Positions 36,524 through 42,996 of a stretch of 64,000 nucleotides of DNA are shown here, one piece after another. How positions within the stretch are numbered: the stretch's first letter is position 1; the number at the start of each line of letters is the position of its first letter. Location: NCBI GenBank assembly GCA_036276235.1, contig DATBDZ010000351.1, forward strand, positions 3,604-67,603, in the 5' to 3' direction. The DNA comes from JANWHF01 sp036276235 (GTDB lineage: Bacteria; Planctomycetota; Phycisphaerae; Tepidisphaerales; Tepidisphaeraceae). The notes under the pieces were generated by a model. The model saw only the letters and a program-made list of their open reading frames with translations. It was not told the origin of the DNA and made no database searches. The translations under genes and the position numbers were made by a program.

Positions 36524-38092
36524 TTATCTCCACGCAATAATTCTCGTGGGCTCGCGCTCCGGCAATTTGACTAGCGCAACCCCTCGCTGGAGGGCTTTGT
36601 CGGAAAAATCTTCGGGCCGCACTTTCTGGCCAAGCGCGGATCGCAGGTTTCTGATGCTTTGCGCGCTCGAGTTGAAGACCGCAATCGTTCCCATCTGGGA
36701 AAGGAAGTCGTCCTCTTCCTGATCAAAATCCTCTGGCGACTGAGAAAGCAGCATGACAACACTGCCGCGGGCAGCGCATTTGCGGATTAGCGTGCTGAGG
36801 GCCGCATGGCGGTACTGTAGGATCTCGCGCGCTTCGTCCACGATGAGCAGATGCCGCACTGACCGGTAGCCGCGGCCGTCGACGCGGCTGTCCTCCAAGG
36901 ATTTGAGATGGCGGGCTAATGCGTCGAGCAGAAGGAACATGACGAGGCGTTTCGGCTCTTCTGGTGTTCCTCCGAGACCCACTACCCAGCGTTGGCCGAA
37001 GAAAGCCGCCGGTGAGAAGGTCGGCTCGAAAAGGCGGAGGGAAGTCAGCTCATTGAGCTTCGCTTCGATTGAGTTGGTGCGCCGGCCGGCGTCCTCGTTG
37101 GCATGCTGTACGCCGTCACGAATGCGGTCGAGGGACACGCCGGTGCTATGCTGGTGGATTAGGGTAGCAACGACTTGTCGCAGGGAATCCATGGCAATGT
37201 CGCCCTTGGCACGGATGCACTTTTGGAACGAGTCGCGGAACGCGATGGCCGATTCGGCGATCTCCGCCTCGGTGGCATTTTTGTGCATCGCGAGGAAGTC
37301 AAGTGGGACAGGCTGAGCTGGCACGTCGAGCGGCATAATACCGGGGAATCGATCAGCGATCGTGTGGCCGCCCCACTCGCTCTTGGCAACGAATCTGCCG
37401 CCGTTCACGAATTCACCCTTCGGGTCAATCAGCAACATGGGGATGTTGGCGAGGTTAATGATGCCCTCAGCCATAGCTAAGCCGGTGCGGGTCTTGCCCG
37501 AGCGCGTCTTACCCATGACTGCAATGTGCGGCGATCGTCCGGGAGCGTTCAGCTCAACCGTCACGACTGCATTTGTGCGCTGCTCGATGCTGACTTCACC
37601 AATACGGATGGCGAGTGCGCCGGCAGACGATGTCCCAATTCCATCGCCCTCCGAGGCGTCCGGCGAGGAGAGATCGCCCGCCAGCCCAGCCAGATGAACG
37701 GAGAAATCAACTTCGCGTTGGCCAGCAGCCTTATAGTCATCCTGCAAGAGAAGGGCGCCGCGGTGCCAGTGGGCTTCTACGAGATGGCGGAAACGCTCGC
37801 CGGAGTCAATCTTCGTGTCGCTTGCCTCGGCCAGCAAGCACGCCCAAAGGTCACCGTCGTCGCCAAAAAGGTGGGTGCCCTCGATCGCGTTTGCCATTTC
37901 CGCAGAGCGGTCAATCAGCTCTGGCTCGCCGTCGTTGGCGAGGGAGCGGGAAATGGCAAGTCTCGCTACAGTGGCGCGGTCCCCCGGCAGGAGGCTCGTC
38001 CGGAGGTGGTTTAGGAACTCGTCGGCATGGCGAGTGGGCCGATAACGGAGGCGGTCGACGCGCGTGACGTTGAATTCAGCTTCTTCGGACAC
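36524..38092 (-). CDS. DndE-like domain fused to HerA/FtsK-type ATPase
   Basis: A 522-residue protein. Residues ~13-125 resemble DndE: an N-terminal helical start (RHADEFLNHLR), a middle ARLAISRSL helix, a LFGDDGDLWACLLAEA segment and a closing EAHWHRGALLL. The spacing parallels the LxGxYxDLYxALL and HxxRGxxxL pattern of DndE. Residues ~160-520 are an ATPase: Walker A GKTRSGKT (194-201), Walker B HLLIVDEA (414-421), and a HerA-type motif LLSQSPEDF (~449-457). HerA and FtsK relatives translocate DNA, often with a nuclease partner; here the next gene encodes a GIY-YIG protein. The DndE assignment is pattern-based, without alignment. Confidence 0.72.
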   Translation of the reverse strand: MSEEAEFNVTRVDRLRYRPTRHADEFLNHLRTSLLPGDRATVARLAISRSLANDGEPELIDRSAEMANAIEGTHLFGDDGDLWACLLAEASDTKIDSGERFRHLVEAHWHRGALLLQDDYKAAGQREVDFSVHLAGLAGDLSSPDASEGDGIGTSSAGALAIRIGEVSIEQRTNAVVTVELNAPGRSPHIAVMGKTRSGKTRTGLAMAEGIINLANIPMLLIDPKGEFVNGGRFVAKSEWGGHTIADRFPGIMPLDVPAQPVPLDFLAMHKNATEAEIAESAIAFRDSFQKCIRAKGDIAMDSLRQVVATLIHQHSTGVSLDRIRDGVQHANEDAGRRTNSIEAKLNELTSLRLFEPTFSPAAFFGQRWVVGLGGTPEEPKRLVMFLLLDALARHLKSLEDSRVDGRGYRSVRHLLIVDEAREILQYRHAALSTLIRKCAARGSVVMLLSQSPEDFDQEEDDFLSQMGTIAVFNSSAQSIRNLRSALGQKVRPEDFSDKALQRGVALVKLPEREPTRIIAWR

Positions 38093-38103
38093 GGGTGCGA
38101 CTC

Positions 38104-40173
38104 CTAGTGATCGAAGTACCGGTCGGAGACGACGTTGGATACGCCGGATCCGTCACCGATTGGCTCGAATGTGACGAGGTACTGTGCCAGCAAGTAAGGC
38201 TTCAGCGCTTGGGCATACTCTTGTGAGATCTCCTCGTCGTGCGACAGGAAGAACACCTGACCGGGCGCGGTCTTGGCAAGGTAGGCTAGGATTCGGGCGC
38301 GGTATTCGGAATCCATGTTCCCAACGGGCGTGTCAATCACCAGAGGTGCGTCCTCCCCTGAAACCTGTGCGATTGCAAGTGTGAAGGCCAATCCGAACGC
38401 ACGCTTTTGGGCGCCCGACAGAGTTGTGATGTAAATCGGCGGCGATTTTGGGGCCGTCAGCATCGGCTGGTAGTCGGGATCGAACTCGACTTTGTGCCGC
38501 TGGTATTCCGAGGACACCATGGCGCGAAAATGCTCGGTACAGCGCGCCTCGATCGCCGATCGGCACAGGGGGACGAGCCGCTCCTTGGTCTCTTCAATGA
38601 CCTCGCGGACACGATAGGCCAGGTCGACTTTCGACTGGATGGGATCGAGTTCTCGCTTCTTACTCTCCATCTGGCCGATCGCACCCTTTAGGTCTTTAAG
38701 CTCCGACTCGTAGCCCTTGGCAATGGTCTCTAAGCGAAGCTTCTCATTCAGCGAATCGCGGACCTTTCCATCCAGTTCCGACAATTCGTGCTTCAGTTTT
38801 TCAACCTTCGGCTGAAGGTCGCGAACCGAATCCCATTTGCGCTCAAGGTCGCGCAGCCTCGACTTGGTGGTGCTCCACTGGGTTGCGAGCGAGGCGACAT
38901 CACCTGTGTCGGCCTTAGCGCGGGACTTGATCTTCGCATCTACTCCATTGCGCTCGGTCGCGCTAAGGAACGTAAAACGGAAGTCAGGCGCGCAGTCCCT
39001 GGGCGGCGGGCTCCAGAGCATCTCCAAGGCGGCTCGGAAGCGCGAGGTAAGCTGCGTGCGCTGCTCACGCGTGAGCGGCGGGATGATCGCTTCCGAACCC
39101 TCAGGAGGGAGGGCTTTAGCGAGGATCTGCTCTGCTTTGCCGGCCGCCTCGTCTCGGACGATAAGCCAGCGATCACGGACGATTTCCTTGTGCAGTCGGT
39201 CACGGATGCGGTGGCCGAACTTGCGAAGCGCGATTGGAAGCGCCAGGTTCCCGAGCTCGCGCTGGAAGGCCTGCTTCAGTTCCATCTCCTGTTTGGCCAG
39301 GTCAATTTTCTTCTCGGAGAGGCGCTGCAGGTCCAGCGTCGTGTCGCCAACGACCTGCTTAAGCTCCGTGATCTTGGCGCGACGGGTATCCTCCGCAGCG
39401 TCATGGTCCTTGCGCGCCCCTTCAAGCTGTGCTGCGGTTTCCTTGATCGATGCCTCCAATTCGTCGGCGCGCTGGCGCTTTAGCGTCAAGTCATCCTCTC
39501 GAATGTCCTTGTTGTCCGGGTTAAGCTGCTTGCTCTTCGAGTGAATGTAGGTCTTGAGGCTAGCGCTTAACTCCTGCAATAAACCAGTGCCGAACAGCGT
39601 GGTGACGGCATCGGATAACGCGCGGCCCCCGGATGACTCGACCCGTTCCTGCGCCTGTTCACCGTCGAAGAAGAAGCACGGGGTAACGTGCGGCGGGAAT
39701 AACAGTTCTGAGATTTTGTTGTTGGCCTCCTGCCAATGGTTGTATGAGCGGACTTGGCCATGGTCATCAATCCGCACTTCCTCGCCATCATCTGAGTCGA
39801 GCATCTCGCCGCCGCGGCGGTAGTACCACGTGCGCGTGATCGTGACGTGGTTGTCGTCGTCGCCGAAGACCAGTTCGACGAAGGCGCTGGGGTCCGGCTC
39901 GTCCAGGGCAGGGCGGTGGAGAATGCGGCGCATGAGCTGCCGATAGGAGCGGCTCTGCTCCTCGTCCTTGTTGCTAAGCCGGACGCCCTCAATGTAATGC
40001 ATCGCCTCGCGGCCGAAGAGACCGAGGTATAGGGACATTAGGAGCGACGTCTTGCCATTGCCGTTCATGGCGCCGACAAGGATTACCCGTTTCTTTCCCT
40101 GCGCTTCTGGGAACCGAAAGGTCGTCGAGCGATAGCTGCGCCAGTTACGGAGAGTCACTTCACGGAGTTGCAT
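38104..40173 (-). CDS. dndD: DNA phosphorothioation ATPase DndD
   Basis: A 689-residue SMC-like ABC ATPase. The N-terminus reads LREVTLRNWRSYR, and Walker A is GAMNGNGKT (34-42). A characteristic CFFFDGEQAQE segment follows near residue 165, as in DndD proteins. The middle (residues ~210-540) is a long coiled coil. The ABC signature is LSGAQKRAFGL, and Walker B is PLVIDTPVGNMD near the C-terminus, ending with a FFLSHDEEI sensor. DndD supplies ATP hydrolysis for DNA sulfur incorporation with DndC and DndE. It starts 2 bases after the small gene and precedes the HerA fusion gene by 11 bases. Confidence 0.9.
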   Translation of the reverse strand: MQLREVTLRNWRSYRSTTFRFPEAQGKKRVILVGAMNGNGKTSLLMSLYLGLFGREAMHYIEGVRLSNKDEEQSRSYRQLMRRILHRPALDEPDPSAFVELVFGDDDNHVTITRTWYYRRGGEMLDSDDGEEVRIDDHGQVRSYNHWQEANNKISELLFPPHVTPCFFFDGEQAQERVESSGGRALSDAVTTLFGTGLLQELSASLKTYIHSKSKQLNPDNKDIREDDLTLKRQRADELEASIKETAAQLEGARKDHDAAEDTRRAKITELKQVVGDTTLDLQRLSEKKIDLAKQEMELKQAFQRELGNLALPIALRKFGHRIRDRLHKEIVRDRWLIVRDEAAGKAEQILAKALPPEGSEAIIPPLTREQRTQLTSRFRAALEMLWSPPPRDCAPDFRFTFLSATERNGVDAKIKSRAKADTGDVASLATQWSTTKSRLRDLERKWDSVRDLQPKVEKLKHELSELDGKVRDSLNEKLRLETIAKGYESELKDLKGAIGQMESKKRELDPIQSKVDLAYRVREVIEETKERLVPLCRSAIEARCTEHFRAMVSSEYQRHKVEFDPDYQPMLTAPKSPPIYITTLSGAQKRAFGLAFTLAIAQVSGEDAPLVIDTPVGNMDSEYRARILAYLAKTAPGQVFFLSHDEEISQEYAQALKPYLLAQYLVTFEPIGDGSGVSNVVSDRYFDH

Positions 40174-40175
40174 GT

Positions 40176-40379
40176 TCAGTCCCCCCGCTCCAAAAACTCC
40201 GCCAAGATCGCGTCGAATTCCTGAGTAATTCCCATTTGTCTGCCACTGCCCAGATACTCACGTTGGACGTCGACTAGCTCGCGCAGTAGCGTCAGCGTGA
40301 TTTTCTTTGATCTACACGCTGCAGTGAGCGAAGCCTTGGCGTCCGCCTCGCGAAAAATGGGGAGCTCTTTGGATTTCAT
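40176..40379 (-). CDS. Small protein between dndC and dndD
   Basis: A 67-residue acidic-to-basic helical protein with no signal peptide. Its ATG overlaps the dndC stop by 4 bases and its stop is 2 bases before dndD, so it is translationally coupled to both and is certainly part of the operon. It reads KKITLTLLRELVDVQREYLG and then ITQEFDAILAEFLERGD, suggesting two helices. The sequence resembles small proteins annotated as DNA-modification-associated in similar operons; that is from memory. It might be a separate subunit that stabilises the C-D complex. The proper DndE-like signal is in the HerA fusion. Confidence 0.7.
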   Translation of the reverse strand: MKSKELPIFREADAKASLTAACRSKKITLTLLRELVDVQREYLGSGRQMGITQEFDAILAEFLERGD

Positions 40380-41488
40380 TCTTGTCCGAGGATGCTGAGT
40401 AACTTCCTCGCCTTGTTGGCGGCACCGAGCGACTCGTCGTCCCGCCAGATCTGTTCGATGTGCCTCACTTCTGCCTCCGAAATCAGCGCGAGATCCAAGT
40501 CGCGTTCGAGTTGCTGGAGGCGCTCCAGAACGGTACGTCGGGCAGCCATCGTGAATGGCCCCATGCCCTCATTGCCATTGCGGCGTTCGGTCATACGGTT
40601 TTCAGGCTGGCGGCTGAATTCCTTCAGCCAGTCCCGGAAATCGGCCAAGCCCTCCAAGTGTTCAAAGCCGTTGTCGATGAAATTTCGAAGGGATTTGTCC
40701 TTCTCGACGACGGTACACGTCCAACACCCGAAACGCGCGGAACTCGTACCGCAGGACGGCGCCTCTTCGCGATCGGTGATGAGCGGGCATTCCCCGCCCT
40801 GCGCATTGCGGTACAGAGTTACAAGCTGTTTATGAGTACCACCCCACGGTGGCCTAAGTTGCATAAGCAGAACCCAGACGTCTTCGGTGGTGAGGTCGAC
40901 GATTGGCCGGAAAACAAGGCACCCGTTTACATCATTATGCGGGTTCAGGCGCGTTCCGTTGTCGTAGCGTTTCATCACCTTGGCGCGGGCGGTTGATTCT
41001 GTACGACGAACGCCGAGCAAGAGCGTCACTTCGCCATTCTCGGCGGCTTTATCGCGGATGTAAGCGGTCGTCGGGCGGATCTTCATCCGGTCCGTGCACC
41101 AGCGAAATAAGCGATTTGGCGCAGGGTAGCCGCGGCCGATGAGATTCACCCAGAAGGTATGATCAAGGTCGGGTGTTGTCTTTACAACGCTGACGGGGAC
41201 GTTCAAGCCACCAACAGCTTCGCGAATTCGGTCAAGCGTCCTATCAACAAACCCTTGGACGATGGGGGATTCGACGAGCGTATCGTTTGCCAGCACGTGG
41301 ACGGCACGGGTGCGTTTAGAGGGAGGAAGGGACAGGAGCATCTCGAAAACGAGATGGAGAACGAGCGTAGAATCTTTGCCGCCAGAGAAGCCAACGATCC
41401 AGGGACGTTGATTTGGCTGAAGGTATTCATCCTTCAGCTCATCACGTATTGCCTGGAGGCGCTGTGGAAAGTCATCACTAGAAGCCAT
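40376..41488 (-). CDS. dndC: DNA phosphorothioation sulfurtransferase DndC (PAPS-reductase-like)
   Basis: A 370-residue PP-loop ATP pyrophosphatase-type enzyme. The PP-loop is SGGKDS (residues 35-40). Four cysteines fit the DndC Fe-S cluster: C131 (LFRWCTDRM), C246, C255 and C258 (the latter three in SCGTSSARFGCWTC). An extra Cys (C234) lies in GGECPLIT. DndC activates the DNA backbone and hands over sulfur from a cysteine desulfurase. No DndA is present here, so a housekeeping IscS/SufS would have to supply sulfur. It is the first gene of the operon; no clear promoter was identified in 41489-41714. Confidence 0.92.
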   Translation of the reverse strand: MASSDDFPQRLQAIRDELKDEYLQPNQRPWIVGFSGGKDSTLVLHLVFEMLLSLPPSKRTRAVHVLANDTLVESPIVQGFVDRTLDRIREAVGGLNVPVSVVKTTPDLDHTFWVNLIGRGYPAPNRLFRWCTDRMKIRPTTAYIRDKAAENGEVTLLLGVRRTESTARAKVMKRYDNGTRLNPHNDVNGCLVFRPIVDLTTEDVWVLLMQLRPPWGGTHKQLVTLYRNAQGGECPLITDREEAPSCGTSSARFGCWTCTVVEKDKSLRNFIDNGFEHLEGLADFRDWLKEFSRQPENRMTERRNGNEGMGPFTMAARRTVLERLQQLERDLDLALISEAEVRHIEQIWRDDESLGAANKARKLLSILGQE

Positions 41489-41714
41489 TGTAACCTACGC
41501 GTGTCCAATAATTCCTGCGAGAATAGCCGCTTGCGCGTGTTTCACCAACTGCGGACACATTGGTGCGCAGCGCGACAGGCCACTGCGGGCCTTCCCCGCG
41601 TTCGCGCTCGGTGGATTGTCTCAGAAGGATACGTCGATTGCGAGCTGGATGCACATCGGCAGTGCGTGCGCGCCAGAAGGGGGCTGCCACGGCCGACCGG
41701 CGACTCAACTCTGC

Positions 41715-41891
41715 TCAATAAATCCGCCAAAACCCCGGCGTGATTAATTCCACCAAATGCTGATCCGGATCACGGAAGTAGATGCTCTCTGCCCCTTGCG
41801 GCCACTTCACGATGCTTTCGATGGGGATGCCGCTTGATTCCAGCTTTTGTTGCCTTACGTCCTCTGCGGCGATTGCGAAGGCGAAGTGGTG
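41715..41891 (-). pseudogene. C-terminal remnant of a VOC/glyoxalase-fold gene
   Basis: Reading the minus strand, an uninterrupted stretch of about 59 codons begins HHFAFAIAAEDV, continues with GAESIYFRDPDQHLVELI and ends GFWRIY before a TGA. This is the C-terminal metal-binding half of a glyoxalase/bleomycin-resistance fold (the FRDPDxHLVEL motif). The N-terminal half is absent: upstream sequence has no matching frame or start. The remnant lies immediately upstream of dndC, so the gene may have been cut when the Dnd island arrived. The remaining 41892-42167 shows open frames on the plus strand but none I can support. Confidence 0.75.
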
Positions 41892-42167
41892 CCGCTGGCG
41901 CTGTGGGCGGGGATGGTGCCGCCGGGGGTGGGGAAGGGGTCGCTCGTCGCGCCGGATTACCCCGATTCATTTTCGAGCCCAACGGAGGCCAGTGGAATCG
42001 CCATCGCCTGGTTGGTTCGGATTAAATCGGCCGAAGCGCAGTTCGTGCGATCCTATGGCGGCAATGGGTTCGAAAGATTAGTGGAACGTATAAATCCAGA
42101 TCTATTAAACCTGCGCCGCAAGAGCATCGTTTGATAATGCGGCGATCCTTCCGTTGCAGAAAATAGC

Positions 42168-42788
42168 TCACCGCGCCACCTGTCGATCGCCATCATAGCA
42201 AATCGCCCGCTGCCGATCGGCGACATGATCCCAGTTGGGCGCTTTCACAGGCTCAAGATAATTCCGATACGCCGCGGCCATTTGGCGGGCGGCTTCGGTA
42301 AACGGCATGCCCCCGAAGCCGGTGCCCATCGCGGGGAAGGCTGCCGTGCTAATCGTCCGTTCGTTGTTGCGATTGTATCCGTCGATTGCCAGCAGCGCGG
42401 CCCACGTCGCGACATAGACTTTATCCGTACCGGCAATGTTGCCCGGCACACGCATCGTCGGCGCGTGGGCGATGAATGGCAGTCGATCGTCGCCGGTCTC
42501 GATGACGAAGGCGGTTCCGATCGGCTGCTCGCCGTGAAATTCGTCGGCGATGTGACGCTGCACGCGCTTCATCAACTCGACGCCAAACCGCCCCACCACC
42601 GCGGCGTCGATTCCCGCCGTCATTAATCCAAACGCGTTGCCGGCCGTGACAAAACAATCGCACGGCTCAATGTCTTCAAACCGTCCGCGAATCACCCGCA
42701 CGCCGCGCAACCCGGCAAATCGCCGAGTGAAAGCGTCGCACATCGTCTGTTCGGGATGAATGAGCCAGATGGAGTTGAGCACGGACAA
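42168..42788 (-). CDS. Macro-domain protein (ADP-ribose binding)
   Basis: A 206-residue soluble protein with the macro fold. The first nucleotide-binding strand and loop are in DCFVTAGNAFGLMTAGIDAAV, equivalent to the NAANxxLxxGGGVDxAI loop. The phosphate-binding GTGFGG loop is at AAFPAMGTGFGGMPF. Macro domains bind or hydrolyse ADP-ribose and its derivatives. The Asn in AGNAFG and the Asp in GIDAAV sit where ADP-ribose contacts are expected. It lies 0.3 kb from the VOC remnant upstream of the Dnd island; whether it belongs to the island is unclear. Confidence 0.87.
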   Translation of the reverse strand: MSVLNSIWLIHPEQTMCDAFTRRFAGLRGVRVIRGRFEDIEPCDCFVTAGNAFGLMTAGIDAAVVGRFGVELMKRVQRHIADEFHGEQPIGTAFVIETGDDRLPFIAHAPTMRVPGNIAGTDKVYVATWAALLAIDGYNRNNERTISTAAFPAMGTGFGGMPFTEAARQMAAAYRNYLEPVKAPNWDHVADRQRAICYDGDRQVAR

Positions 42789-42996
42789 CCTTCGCGGCGC
42801 ATTATAGAGTTTCAGGAGCGTGTTGTCCGCCTCTAGGCACCAGAGGTCGCGGTCGTCCGACTCGTCACGCGGCTGCGCCGCACAGGCACTGCCCGCCGCG
42901 CCTCTGTTCGGTTTGCTCAGATCGCTGGCGCAACGGTATTATCTGACGGACGAAAATCTCAACAAGTGCGAAGCACACATCATGGGGAGTTGAACC

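Noticed and set aside
34658..41488. Interpretation as a deazaguanine (Dpd) or BREX system because of the DGQHR protein and the ATPases
   Set aside because: No tRNA-guanine transglycosylase-like DpdA, no BrxC/PglZ/PglX; the PP-loop protein and SMC-like ATPase are DndC/DndD.
41847..42134. 95-codon plus-strand frame beside the VOC remnant
   Set aside because: It overlaps the VOC remnant on the opposite strand, has no ribosome-binding site and matches no family I know.
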